A stretch of DNA of 64,000 nucleotides from Pedobacter suwonensis. GTDB lineage: Bacteria; Bacteroidota; Bacteroidia; Sphingobacteriales; Sphingobacteriaceae. The translations under genes and the position numbers were made by a program. Every line of letters starts with the position of its first letter. The first letter of the stretch is position 1. Location of the stretch: assembly GCF_900111825.1 (NCBI RefSeq), contig NZ_FOJM01000016.1, forward strand, positions 62,001 to 126,000, written 5' to 3'. The notes below the pieces were generated by a model that was not told the DNA's origin, ran no database searches, and saw only the letters and a program-made list of their open reading frames with translations. Below, piece by piece: positions 18,029-28,137 of this stretch.

Positions 18029-19261
18029 ATGTTTAAATTTTTCAGCACTTTCTTTTTTTTGTATTTGAGCTTCTTTTGTTTTGTTTCTTGTAAAAATAAA
18101 AATCAAGATTACTACATCATAAAATCAAAATTAGCTAAAGACGCCTCGAAATATCAGATAAAGATAGACTCTATCAAAATACCTGTAAAGCAAGGATATG
18201 CAAATGCGTACTTTACCTATACGCAATATAGCGAACACAATGTAGATTATCTTTTAGGGTATAACCCTAACACATTGAGTATTGATATCTTCGATCTAAC
18301 AAATCGAATCTTATGTAGGCAATTAAGCTTAGTTGGAAAAAAGTTATCTTTAAAGAATCTGGACAGGAAGGACTTAGATAAAAATAGGAGTATTGCAGAC
18401 ATTGGTATAGTAAATTTTGATTCAATTTTATTAAACTATAGCAATGATCGGTTGATTGTGATTGATACAAACCTGAATAAGAAAAAGGATATTTCCATGG
18501 ATAGTATTTCAAATAGAAATAATTTCTTTGGAAAATTACTCTCATATAGCCATGAATTTAAAATGTTTTTTTTTGATGGCAAGCTTATTTTTAATCCAAT
18601 ATATTCTAATTTTAATTGGGACAGAAAAATGCCTGCTTTTGCTTCTTTTGATTTAAATGGTGGACGACTTGAATTCCTTCCGATATCTTATTCTGATTAT
18701 CTTTATAAGATTAAAGGTAATGCAGGATTTCTAACCTCTATTGTAACGAGTGAACACCAGAAACCGGGGGTTTTAACTTATGGCTACTTGTATGAATCGA
18801 ATATTTATCAATACGACCCAAAACGCGCAACCATCACTTGTTATGGAGCGGCTCCTTTAAAAGGAAAAAGTTTAGCTGATTCTGTTTCTTATACTAAAGG
18901 AGATGACCCAAAAAAATGGGTAACCCATCACATTGAGAATACCCAGTTCTTTAATGTGATGTATGATAAGTATAGAAATATTTATTATAGATTTAGTTTG
19001 CGAAATATAAATCAAAAAGATGGTAAATATTTTAATTCTATTTTAGATAAACCTTTGGTATTAATGATTTTTAATGAAAAATTTGAGGTAGTAAAAGAAA
19101 TAGATTTACCTAAGTATAGATATTCACCGAATACGTGGTTTATTACTAAAGAAGGTTTATTCATTTCTCCTAACCATAGAAAAAATAGGTTCATAGATCC
19201 ACTACATTTGAAATTTGACATTATTAAAGTTGACAAAGTAAATTCCAATGAAAAAATATAG
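18029..19261 (+). CDS. DUF4221-like lipoprotein (probable beta-propeller)
   Basis: 410 residues. A signal peptide ends with lipobox FVSC followed by KNK. The rest is beta-rich with repeated short segments of the kind seen in six-bladed propeller lipoproteins of Bacteroidota (LGYNPNTLSIDIFDL, YSNDRLIVIDTNL, KPLVLMIFNEKFEVVKEIDL). The DUF4221 name is from memory of similar proteins. It overlaps the next gene by 14 bp, so the two are translationally coupled. It lies downstream of two 12-cysteine proteins, which suggests a surface role connected with them. The base composition is more AT-rich than the nearby receptor genes. Function unknown. Confidence 0.6.
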   Translation: MFKFFSTFFFLYLSFFCFVSCKNKNQDYYIIKSKLAKDASKYQIKIDSIKIPVKQGYANAYFTYTQYSEHNVDYLLGYNPNTLSIDIFDLTNRILCRQLSLVGKKLSLKNLDRKDLDKNRSIADIGIVNFDSILLNYSNDRLIVIDTNLNKKKDISMDSISNRNNFFGKLLSYSHEFKMFFFDGKLIFNPIYSNFNWDRKMPAFASFDLNGGRLEFLPISYSDYLYKIKGNAGFLTSIVTSEHQKPGVLTYGYLYESNIYQYDPKRATITCYGAAPLKGKSLADSVSYTKGDDPKKWVTHHIENTQFFNVMYDKYRNIYYRFSLRNINQKDGKYFNSILDKPLVLMIFNEKFEVVKEIDLPKYRYSPNTWFITKEGLFISPNHRKNRFIDPLHLKFDIIKVDKVNSNEKI

Positions 19262-19718
19262 CATTATCTTTATCTTCTTATTAACTATCATAGCATGTAA
19301 TAAGCGTAAATTATCCGAAGATGAAGAGCACCTTAACATGTATTTCAATGAAAAGCAGCACACTGATTTATCAAAACTGAATAATTACTTTATTGTTGTG
19401 ATATCTGGTAATTGTGGCTCTTGTACTGAAAAAACCATCAAATTTCTAAAGCAATTAGGCGACAGAAAGAATTATAAATTTAGTGACTACAAAAAGATAG
19501 TTATCATTCCCAGGAATAATTCTGAAGTTTTAGACTCAATGAAAAATACAAATATTGAGTTTATTGTGGATGAAGGTTTTGAATTAGAAAAATATGGAGT
19601 TAATTTTCAAAGAAATGCTTTCTTTGAATTTAAGAAGTCGCAACTTTTCTACAAAGATTGGCTATATCTGGATAATGTTGATACAATATCAAAAAAATAT
19701 GGTTTTATTTTGAAATGA
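19248..19718 (+). CDS. Thioredoxin-like CGSC lipoprotein
   Basis: 156 residues. A signal peptide ends in a lipobox IIAC followed by NKRK. The core has VVISGNCGSCTEKTIKFLK, a strand followed by a C-x-x-C helix start as in thioredoxin folds (Cys-Gly-Ser-Cys). Later strands IVIIPRNNS and IEFIVDEG fit the fold, and the position before FFEFK could supply the cis-Pro strand but has Asn-Ala instead of Pro. It is probably a periplasm-facing redox protein. Its start lies inside the end of the DUF4221-like gene. Proximity to two 12-cysteine proteins suggests a role in their disulfide formation or use (inference). Confidence 0.65.
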   Translation: MKKYSIIFIFLLTIIACNKRKLSEDEEHLNMYFNEKQHTDLSKLNNYFIVVISGNCGSCTEKTIKFLKQLGDRKNYKFSDYKKIVIIPRNNSEVLDSMKNTNIEFIVDEGFELEKYGVNFQRNAFFEFKKSQLFYKDWLYLDNVDTISKKYGFILK

Positions 19719-20341
19719 TAATCATCACTTAATGCAATTATAATGTATTCAATCTTAAGAGATGCGTTATTGAGTATATTATTACTTCACGTGATTGTAA
19801 ATATGCGTTAATTCAGCAACAAATTTTCATTATTAAAGTGTCTTAGCCTAATTTGTAATTTTCATCAATATTTTTAACTATTGCTTTTACTTTACTTATA
19901 AAACATTTCAGGTGGATAATATTTTTTTGCCTTTTATTCGTTCACGTTTTTCTTAAAAGCGCTCAACCCACTAAGCTACTTTGAATTTTGGCTGATCACA
20001 AATCGACCGTTCTATTTTTGTCCTGCCTTGATTGTGAATGATTTTATATATTATGGATGCTGATGCATGTAGGGTATAAGATCTCGGTTTAACTTTGTAT
20101 TTCCATAGTATTCTGATAGACAAATTGTAAAGTAAAACTGGAAAATTTAATTTTAAGTATCTCTGTGTTTATTAGTTTAATTCTAAAATGAAAAATCTCT
20201 GCTTATTTAAGCACCTTTTGTTTTCAGTATGACTTAACGTGGGTTATGGGTTTAATATTTGATTATCAATATTTATGATAAATATAGAATGTTGACAACC
20301 ATGATATTAGGGGATTTCAGTTGTCCAACTAAACCAATACC
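19719..20341. other. Gene-poor AT-rich stretch
   Basis: About 620 bp with stops in all frames and no recognisable RNA. It separates the cysteine-rich locus from the transposase remnant and may be decayed DNA. Confidence 0.5.
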
Positions 20342-21195
20342 ATGATCATTAGCGAATTAAAGGTAATCAATCTTTTCTGTGAACTGGATGATTTTGTTAC
20401 CGCTTTTGATAAAAAAATGGCTGATCATTCCATTCATGCCCTATCCCCAAGTCTGTAAACCAACCAAAAATAAGCGTCTCTAAAATGATATGTTTAGAGA
20501 TACTTTGTCACAATAGCGGCTATGAGTGTTTCTAGTTTTGCTACCGTCAGGAAGTAGAAAAGGATATCTCGACAGTTATTTCCCTGCTGCTCCCAGTCAC
20601 GGAATGTTTGTGCAATTAAAACGCCGGATGCTTACCTATTTTGTACTTTATCTGAACATTTGCAGGCTGGGTCAACTCTGTGGGAATACTATGCGATTCA
20701 GCCGTATTAATGGTATGCAATAACAGGAGGGTCCGCAGCCACAGGTTATTCAAAAACCAGGCTGCAAGGGGAAAAAGCTCAACAGGATGGCTCCATGGCC
20801 TTAAACTGCTCCCGGTCCTCAATGCCTTTTGCGAAATCATCAAGCTTTTTTTACCCTGGGATGTGTCAGACAAGAACCTATAAACAATGGTTAAACTCTT
20901 TGGGAAACTCAAAGGCCATGCTTTTGTAGACAAAAGCGTTTATCAAAGCAAAAGCATTAGAAAAGCTGATGGATAAGGAATTGTTCATCAGAGGGTTGAA
21001 TAATATGAAAAACAAGCTCTTTGTCATGGAACGTAAAATGCTCCTGAAAAAAAGGGGACTAATAGAATCGGTAAGTGGAATTCTAAAAACTGTGTGTATA
21101 TGGGACAGCCAGGCATAGAAGCCCAATCAACAAATGGGCAAATCTTATGCGGGCCTCCGTTCATATTATTGGTTAGGCAGAAACCGATTATATTT
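20342..21195 (+). pseudogene. Decayed IS982-type transposase
   Basis: Fragments in several frames match what is known of IS982-family transposases. The N-terminus MIISELKVINLFCELDDF is at 20342 and is stopped at 20458. A middle part containing ARGKSSTGWLHGLKLLPVLN spans 20680-20883. The C-terminal GLNNMKNKLFVMERKMLLKK, then RGLIESVSGILK, is read near 20990-21118. At least three frame changes and several stops separate them. The conserved order and spacing argue that this is one element inactivated in place. Terminal inverted repeats and target duplications were not identified by eye. Confidence 0.7.
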
Positions 21196-21548
21196 TAACT
21201 ATGACTTATAGTCCATGTTAACTTATTTACTAAGACATTAGTTTATCGTTTTAGATGGCGCTACAGAGAGATTTTTTCTGGCATTACCCGTTAAAATCTG
21301 ATTGCTAATTAATTAGCAATATGTATTCTGAAAAATAACGAAAATAAGACTTAATTTAATTGATATAGGCCATAGAAATAACGCAAAGGCATATTTTGGA
21401 TAAATAGAAGATATACTTTGGTAAGTAAATGTTAATTAATGTTAAATTTTTAAGTTAAAATATGGTTTTAGTTAGCTAAAAATTAGTTAACCCTCGGGTA
21501 AAAATGTTGATACTTTTAAATATTATCAAACTAACTAACTAAACATCA
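21196..21548. other. Promoter spacer upstream of susC
   Basis: A 350-bp AT-rich spacer after the transposase remnant. It contains many TTAA-rich segments near 21420-21540 but no TAnnTTTG box that could be trusted, and no gene. Confidence 0.5.
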
Positions 21549-24500
21549 ATGGAAAAAATTTCTACAAGACATTGCTATGTAAAATTTTTAACGGCAACCT
21601 TATTTTATCTACTGATCCCTTGGCTGGCCTTCGCGCAGAAAACAATTAAAGGAACAGTTGTAGATCAAACCAACACACCAATACCCGGCGTTTCGATTAT
21701 TGAAAAGGGTACCAAAAATGGTACGGCCACCAATGCTGAGGGAAAATTCTCCTTAACTGTTCAAAAAGAGGGTGCAATTGTTACCGCCAGAATTGTAGGC
21801 TATCGATCGGTAGAGAAAACGGTTTCTGCGAGCGGTACAGTAAATTTTTCTTTGGAAGAAGATAATAATACGCTGAACGAGGTGGTTACCATCGGTTATC
21901 AAAAAATCACCAGAAAGAAAACTACGGCAGCAATTTCCAGTATTTCTGGTAAAGAACTGGCCAACTTACCTGCTGCAAGTTTTGATCAGTTGCTGCAAGG
22001 CCGTTTATCAGGTGTAAACGTTCAAAACTTTACTGGCCAGCCAGGTGTGGCACCAACGGTATCGGTAAGGGGTAACTCAACAGGTAGCACAGGTTATGAT
22101 CAGTTTAATGTTATCAGATCGCCTCTTTATGTGGTAGATGGTGTTCCCCAATCATCTGATGATCTTGTGCCACCAGGAACAGGTACAGGAACCAACTATA
22201 TGGCCGGTCTTAATCCGAGTGATATCGAATCTATTGATGTATTAAAAGATGCTTCAGCAGCGGCCATTTATGGTTCAAGAGCTGCTAATGGTGTGATTTT
22301 AATTACAACCAAAAAAGGTGTAGGTGGCGATACTCGAGTGACGTTTAACTCTTATTATGGGATGGTGCAACGCCCTAATTTAAGACAGGCTACCATGGGT
22401 ACCACAGAGCGTAGGCAAAAAATGGAAGTGCTTCAAAGGCAGCTGAGTTACGATCAGCGCGTGCAACTGCCTTACATCCTTACCGACAGCTTAAATCCGG
22501 CATTCAATGGCCATACCGATTGGCAGGATTTATTTTATCAGACGGGTAAAATCAATGATAATAACCTCAGTATAAGCGGTGGTACTGATAATGGAACAAC
22601 TTATCGCTTTAGTGGAGGTTATTATGATGAAGATGGTATTGTAAAAGGAACGGGCTTTAAACGTTATACCACGCGTTTAAATCTTACTTCAAGGGCAATG
22701 AATAAAAAATTAATGATCAACCCGATATTTTCTTATTCAAGTGCCAGTAGAGGAAGAGGGAACGAAGATCCAAACGATCCATCTAAGCCTACAAAAGTTG
22801 GTTCAGGGAATTTGCCCTCCTCGTTATTTAATATATCTCCCGAAAAATTGGATTATTTCGTCAGTAAAGATGGTGAAAATTTAAACAGAAATGTGTCGAA
22901 CCAGTTTTTAGCTAACCTCAACCTGGCCTACGAATTTAACAAACACTTTACCTTAAATTCACAATCTTCCTATACTAATAACAATAACCGCAGGGATGTA
23001 AGTATGAGCAATTTGTTAAACAACGGTTTTGGCAACAGCTCTTCTAGTTTCTCCTCAACTGATATGGGCTTGAGAACATCAAACTATCTCGCTTATAATG
23101 GTTCTATTAAAAAACATTCTTTTAGTGCAGTAGCGGGTCAGGATATAGAGTATAGTTTGTTTCAATCTACCCAGGCATCTGGCTATGGAGGCGCTTCAGA
23201 CAATATTCAAACGGTTACAGGTTTTAAACAACAGAATATTTTTGCTTATTCAAATTACATCGCACACGGGCTGGTAGCTTATTACGGTCGCTTTAATTAT
23301 GATTACGATAGCAAGTACCTTTTATCGGGAACGATCAGAACGGATGGCTCATCTGGTTTTGGTGAAAACAACAAATATGGCGTATTCCCTTCCATTTCAG
23401 CAGGATGGCTTCTTTCAGAAGAAAACTTTATGAAAAACTTATCCAATAATCCTTTTACACTCATTAAAATAAGAGGAAGTTATGGCGTGACAGGAAATGA
23501 GGATAAAAGAAATGCTTATGTACAATATAATACCTACCAGGTTAACAATGGTTATTTTAGCGGGAATGGAGGAGCAACCTCATATAATGGTGTAACCGCA
23601 ATTACACCAAACTTTAGAAATGGTGTGGCTCAAAAGGATTTAAGCTGGGAGAAATCTACACAATGGAATATCGGTACCGATATGGAAATAGATAACGGTA
23701 GATATGCCATTTCATTTGATGTGTATAATAAAGAAGTAAAACAAAAACTTTTCAATGTTGATTTGCCGGTTACATCAGGCTATGACAATGCTTTCACCAA
23801 TGCATTTGCAGTTCGTAATGCAGGTTTGGAGTTGACTCTAACCGCTAATCCTTTACGTAAGGAATTTAAGTGGAATAGCTCTTTTAATATTTCTTATAAT
23901 AAAAATCAGATCATGAGTTTGCCGAACGGTGGCCGTGATATTATTTTGAGCGGAGATCGTTTTGATAAAAACCACGTGCTTTCTGTAGGTAGTCCACTAA
24001 ATGCTTTTTATTTATATCGTACAAAAGGCGTATTTTCTACTTCAGCAGATATTCCCCAGAATCCTTACACTGGAGAAAGATATCGAAACAGTAATGGAAC
24101 ATTTAGTGCAGGTGATTTTTATCTGGCAGATTTGGATGGAGATTATTTTATAGATATTTTTAATGATGGTATCAATCCGGATAAGGCTCCAATTGGTGAT
24201 CCTAACCCACGTTTTACCGGTGGCTGGACCAATAACTTTTCTTACAAAAACTTTAGCTTAAGTGTTTTTGTAAACTTTACACTTAAACGTGATGTACTCA
24301 ACCTATTTGATTCAGATCGTTTTACGAACGCAACTGATGCTAATGCCGTATATAATTTTGCTAGTGTTTCTTCACCGGATCTAAGTCGCCTGAACATCTG
24401 GAGAAACCCTGGAGATCAAGCCGAATATGCAAAACTCGATTTGGGATCCTATCGATATTATTATACAGCTGCACAATCTTTTTTCCTAGAAAAAGGTGGT

Positions 24501-24728
24501 TATGCAAGGATCAGAAGTATCAATTTTAGTTATGATTTTAGTCCTAAAGCCGTAAGAAAATTAGGCTTAAGTCAGCTGAAATTATACGCCGTTGTTGATA
24601 ACGTATATATGTTCCAGCAATCAAAAAAATTACCAGATGCAGAAGCTGTTAACGGATATGGAGAATATAATGGAACCGGATATCCTATTCCAAGAAAATA
24701 TACTTTAGGTGTACAAGTTCAATTTTAA
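21549..24728 (+). CDS. SusC/RagA-type TonB-linked outer-membrane transporter
   Basis: 1059 residues. A signal peptide ends at AFAQ. Residues 32-115 are the CarboxypepD_reg-like domain (TIKGTVVDQTNTPIPGVSII). The plug has LQGRLSGVNVQNFTGQPG, SPLYVVDGVP and IESIDVLKDASAAAIYGSRA, which are hallmark SusC segments. The barrel fills the rest. It imports a nutrient captured by the SusD partner, powered by TonB. It is first in an operon with susD, a fasciclin lipoprotein and a DUF5007 lipoprotein. No glycoside hydrolase or peptidase is in the operon, so the substrate cannot be read. Confidence 0.93.
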   Translation: MEKISTRHCYVKFLTATLFYLLIPWLAFAQKTIKGTVVDQTNTPIPGVSIIEKGTKNGTATNAEGKFSLTVQKEGAIVTARIVGYRSVEKTVSASGTVNFSLEEDNNTLNEVVTIGYQKITRKKTTAAISSISGKELANLPAASFDQLLQGRLSGVNVQNFTGQPGVAPTVSVRGNSTGSTGYDQFNVIRSPLYVVDGVPQSSDDLVPPGTGTGTNYMAGLNPSDIESIDVLKDASAAAIYGSRAANGVILITTKKGVGGDTRVTFNSYYGMVQRPNLRQATMGTTERRQKMEVLQRQLSYDQRVQLPYILTDSLNPAFNGHTDWQDLFYQTGKINDNNLSISGGTDNGTTYRFSGGYYDEDGIVKGTGFKRYTTRLNLTSRAMNKKLMINPIFSYSSASRGRGNEDPNDPSKPTKVGSGNLPSSLFNISPEKLDYFVSKDGENLNRNVSNQFLANLNLAYEFNKHFTLNSQSSYTNNNNRRDVSMSNLLNNGFGNSSSSFSSTDMGLRTSNYLAYNGSIKKHSFSAVAGQDIEYSLFQSTQASGYGGASDNIQTVTGFKQQNIFAYSNYIAHGLVAYYGRFNYDYDSKYLLSGTIRTDGSSGFGENNKYGVFPSISAGWLLSEENFMKNLSNNPFTLIKIRGSYGVTGNEDKRNAYVQYNTYQVNNGYFSGNGGATSYNGVTAITPNFRNGVAQKDLSWEKSTQWNIGTDMEIDNGRYAISFDVYNKEVKQKLFNVDLPVTSGYDNAFTNAFAVRNAGLELTLTANPLRKEFKWNSSFNISYNKNQIMSLPNGGRDIILSGDRFDKNHVLSVGSPLNAFYLYRTKGVFSTSADIPQNPYTGERYRNSNGTFSAGDFYLADLDGDYFIDIFNDGINPDKAPIGDPNPRFTGGWTNNFSYKNFSLSVFVNFTLKRDVLNLFDSDRFTNATDANAVYNFASVSSPDLSRLNIWRNPGDQAEYAKLDLGSYRYYYTAAQSFFLEKGGYARIRSINFSYDFSPKAVRKLGLSQLKLYAVVDNVYMFQQSKKLPDAEAVNGYGEYNGTGYPIPRKYTLGVQVQF

Positions 24729-24740
24729 TATCGTCAATAA

Positions 24741-26258
24741 ATGAAAAATATAATCACAAAAATCGGTGTTCTTATCGCTTTGGGCATAGCAGTTACCGTA
24801 AGTTCCTGTAAAAAATTGTTATATGAAGAACCTAAAGACGCACCTTATGAGCAAACCTTCTGGCAATCGTCCAGGGATGTAAGAAGTGCCATCGCCGGTA
24901 ATTATGCCATGATGCGTAGTGCGATTACCAACAAAAACAATCGTTATTTTATGTATGGTGATGCGATTGCCAAAAACTATTTTACCATCCAATATTCCGG
25001 AGACGGTTTAGAAGGGATTCAGGGTGGGGATTTTACCTTTCAATACAATATCAATACGCTGGCAAATTATACTTTATATTATAAAAGCATTGCCATGTCT
25101 AATCTGATTTTGAAGAAAGTTAATGCGATGAGCGATACACAATTATCTGGCGAAGACGATCCTACACAATTCCGGAATTCGGTGATTGGCCAGGCTTATT
25201 TTCTCCGCGCACTAAGCTACTTTATGATGGTAAGGGTATGGGGCGATGTACCGTTGGTTACAGAAGCTTACGACGATCCAATCAATGCGCCTCAACTGCC
25301 AAGAAGTTCAAAATCGGAAGTGATGAAACTGATTGAAAATGATTGCCATAAAGCCATTAATCTATTAAGCTGGAATTATACCAATACTGGCGACGCCAAA
25401 GTTACGGCAAATAAAGGCTCAGTATACGCCCTTTTAGCCCATTTGTATCTTTGGAGAGCGACCATGTCTGACGTTTCAGTAGATGCGCCTAATTTGACTG
25501 ATGTGAACAATGCCGATACGACCATAAATACATTAATTAACAAAGGAGGTTATGCATTAACCGATACCGCTAATTATAAAAATACTTTTATTGGTCGTTC
25601 TTCTGAAGGCATATTTGAAATTAACATCAGCGAAAATACATTGGAAGGTTCCAATAGTTCGATAGGTTCTTATTTTTTAAATGAGAGTTATATTAAAGGT
25701 TATGGAAACAATCCACGTTTTTATACCACGCCTTTGTATCTTAATAATCATTTCGAAACCACCACAGATATCCGTTATAAAAAGGGCTTTGACCTCACCA
25801 ATCCGAATAAACCAATGAGTATAAAGTACAGTAATGTTACGTACAGAAATCCTGGGCAAAAATTAGACCCTTATCTGAGCAATAACATTATCATTTTCAG
25901 ACTGGGTGATATGAAACTTCTTAAGGCGGAGATTGCACTTTACAAAAAGGATGCTGCTACAGCTATCGGTATTATCAATGATTTCAGAAAAAGAAATGAC
26001 CCTGATCCGGTTTTAATTCCAGCGGGAAGTTCCGTAGATCAGGTAATGGATGAATATGCGTATGAGCGTGGCAAAGAAATGTACCTGGAAGGACATTTGT
26101 TTTATGATTTGCTCAGAACCAGAAGATACGGTCTTATCGTAGATTGGCTTACGGAAAGCAGGTTTAGAAGAGAAGGGTTTTATTGGCCTGTAGACCCTGC
26201 GTTGTTTAGAAACAATCCGTTATTGAAACAAACACCATATTGGTTGGGTAAAGTATAA
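24741..26258 (+). CDS. SusD/RagB-family nutrient-binding lipoprotein
   Basis: 505 residues. A lipobox VSSC followed by KK marks a surface lipoprotein. The N-terminal TPR-like helices hold QAYFLRALSYFMMVRVWGDV, a strongly conserved SusD segment. The C-terminal part has AYERGKEMYLEGHLFYDLLR and ends with PYWLGKV. It forms the lid on the SusC channel and binds the substrate at the cell surface. It starts 12 bp after susC. Confidence 0.93.
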   Translation: MKNIITKIGVLIALGIAVTVSSCKKLLYEEPKDAPYEQTFWQSSRDVRSAIAGNYAMMRSAITNKNNRYFMYGDAIAKNYFTIQYSGDGLEGIQGGDFTFQYNINTLANYTLYYKSIAMSNLILKKVNAMSDTQLSGEDDPTQFRNSVIGQAYFLRALSYFMMVRVWGDVPLVTEAYDDPINAPQLPRSSKSEVMKLIENDCHKAINLLSWNYTNTGDAKVTANKGSVYALLAHLYLWRATMSDVSVDAPNLTDVNNADTTINTLINKGGYALTDTANYKNTFIGRSSEGIFEINISENTLEGSNSSIGSYFLNESYIKGYGNNPRFYTTPLYLNNHFETTTDIRYKKGFDLTNPNKPMSIKYSNVTYRNPGQKLDPYLSNNIIIFRLGDMKLLKAEIALYKKDAATAIGIINDFRKRNDPDPVLIPAGSSVDQVMDEYAYERGKEMYLEGHLFYDLLRTRRYGLIVDWLTESRFRREGFYWPVDPALFRNNPLLKQTPYWLGKV

Positions 26259-26283
26259 GTTGTTTTTATTAAGAGATTAAAAT

Positions 26284-26970
26284 ATGAAAAATAATATATT
26301 AGTATATCTTTCATTACTATTACTGGCACTAACTGCTTGTAAAAAAAATGATTATAAAAGGGATGGCGGCCCAAGTGATCCCAATGTGAATTTAAGTACT
26401 TACGATTACTTAAAGTCTAACCGCAATTTCGATTCCTTAGTGAAAGTGATAGACCGGGCTGGTTTAAAGGATGTAGTAAATGGTAATGTAACCCTTTTTG
26501 CAACTACAAATTATGGCATAGCGGAGTATGTAAAGGCCAAGAAGTATCAGAAATCTCTCCAACTTGGGAAGGAAAATTTTGATTTTGGGATCAAAGATAT
26601 TCCATCACAGGAGCTGAACGATTCATTAAAGACTTATTTATTTGCGGGTAAGATCAACAGAGACCAAATGACCGTTAGCGGTAAGCTTTATAACAGTTTA
26701 TTAGGGGCTATTCCAAATGTTCAGTACCTGATCAAATTGAGGCGTTCTTATGAATATACACAGTATCTTAATTATGTGGATTATGTAACGTATACCAAAG
26801 TAATCGGAACCCGTGATGATCAGGAGACGGATCAAAGTACTATTCCCGATTCACAAAAAGATAAGGCTGTGGATTGTCAAACATCTGGAATCGTCACAAC
26901 CAATGGTATCGTTCATGTGCTTAGTGGATACCACAGGTTATTTTTTAATGCACAGTCTTTGGGCAATTAA
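26284..26970 (+). CDS. Fasciclin-domain lipoprotein
   Basis: 228 residues. A lipobox LTAC followed by KK is at 17-23. The remainder is one fasciclin (FAS1) domain: TYDYLKSNRNFDSLVKVIDR at the start, VTLFATTNYGIAEYV (the H1-like box) and GIVTTNGIVHVLSGYH (the H2-like box) at the end. FAS1 domains mediate binding to surface carbohydrate or protein. It lies 25 bp after susD in the same operon and is probably a further surface component of the uptake complex. Confidence 0.8.
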   Translation: MKNNILVYLSLLLLALTACKKNDYKRDGGPSDPNVNLSTYDYLKSNRNFDSLVKVIDRAGLKDVVNGNVTLFATTNYGIAEYVKAKKYQKSLQLGKENFDFGIKDIPSQELNDSLKTYLFAGKINRDQMTVSGKLYNSLLGAIPNVQYLIKLRRSYEYTQYLNYVDYVTYTKVIGTRDDQETDQSTIPDSQKDKAVDCQTSGIVTTNGIVHVLSGYHRLFFNAQSLGN

Positions 26971-26987
26971 TTTAATCGCAATTAATT

Positions 26988-27971
26988 ATGAAAATTAAAT
27001 ACATTTTAGGATTATTACTCTTGTTAAGTGTAGTGGCCTGTAAAAAAATACAGAATGGTTTTCTAAGTGATGCCATTCGATATAAAGACAATAATATTTA
27101 TGCAAAAAGAGGCTTGACTCTTTTTCAGTCAGATAGAATCAATGCAGATGGTTCTACACCACCTTTTACCTATAAATTGCTCAATTTGAGAAAAGAAGAT
27201 GGTTCTCCTGCGCCTGCAGAGTTTTCGAAGGAATATGAAATTACTGTTTTTAAGACAGGTGCCAATTTTGATCCTGAAACAGATGTAACCCTCGAGCTTC
27301 TGAATAAGAAAAGGGAAGTTGTTAAAAAGAAACCAATGGAGTTTAATGAATTAAGCGGACAGCTTACCTTTAACAAAGCATCTGGTTTCTTACCCTTAGG
27401 AAGATATGTATATGATGTAGAAATGACTAATGGTACTGGTACCAAGTTATTTCCTAAATTAGCAACAATTAATGTGGTAGATCCCACTATAGATGACCTG
27501 TTTGAGATTACTGATAATGTTGCTAACGGCTTTAATGATGTTACCGGTGCGGTAACGCCAATGAAAAACCCAATCATTACCTGTACAAAAATTTCATCTG
27601 TAGGTGCAAGAGCTATACTGAAAATGGTAGATAAAAATGGAAATGTCTTTAATCCTAAAGCAAAAGAAATTATAGCAAGGGGAGATAGACCAATTTTTGA
27701 AAACTATGCGAAATTTAATCCAGTTATTCAAACTGATACCGCTATGATCTGCGATTTTGAGGTAGCACCGTTTCCTTTAACAAAATATATTACACCAACT
27801 ACCGACTGGGGTTTCTTAATGTATTACAGAATACCGAGTACCTTTATAAAATCAATAGATGGATTTCCAACATCACCAGGTTTCTCTGTAAACCCAAGGT
27901 GGTCTTGGAGACTTAAATTAGAAGGTACTTATGTCATTCAGGTAAAATTTACTGATGTAACTAGAAAATAA
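26988..27971 (+). CDS. DUF5007-like lipoprotein of the SusCD operon
   Basis: 327 residues with a lipobox VVAC followed by KK. The mature protein is beta-rich and has the early motif DAIRYKDNNIYAKRG. It resembles DUF5007 proteins that follow fasciclin genes in Pedobacter-type SusCD operons; the domain name is recalled and not searched. It is the last gene of the operon and ends before a strong convergent terminator. A role as an additional surface binding protein is inferred. Confidence 0.65.
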   Translation: MKIKYILGLLLLLSVVACKKIQNGFLSDAIRYKDNNIYAKRGLTLFQSDRINADGSTPPFTYKLLNLRKEDGSPAPAEFSKEYEITVFKTGANFDPETDVTLELLNKKREVVKKKPMEFNELSGQLTFNKASGFLPLGRYVYDVEMTNGTGTKLFPKLATINVVDPTIDDLFEITDNVANGFNDVTGAVTPMKNPIITCTKISSVGARAILKMVDKNGNVFNPKAKEIIARGDRPIFENYAKFNPVIQTDTAMICDFEVAPFPLTKYITPTTDWGFLMYYRIPSTFIKSIDGFPTSPGFSVNPRWSWRLKLEGTYVIQVKFTDVTRK

Positions 27972-28076
27972 AAAAATAGCAGCTGTAGAATAAATCTAGA
28001 ATTCATCCTGAGCCTGTTGAAGGATCTAGCATATACTTTCTTAATCATGATACAGTTATAATTTTTACTACAACTG

Positions 28077-28109
28077 AAAAGGCAATTTTCGATTCGAAAA
28101 TTGCCTTTT
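28077..28109. terminator. Bidirectional terminator
   Basis: A 14-15-bp stem (AAAAGGCAATTTTCG / CGAAAATTGCCTTTT) with a tiny loop and T-runs on both strands lies between the SusCD operon (+) and the DUF4397 gene (-). Confidence 0.85.
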
Positions 28110-28137
28110 TTATGAAAGTTGAAAACTAAAATCTTTC

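Noticed and set aside
20680-20883. Independent small gene of 67 codons
   Set aside because: It is the middle fragment of the decayed transposase, in frame order with the other fragments.
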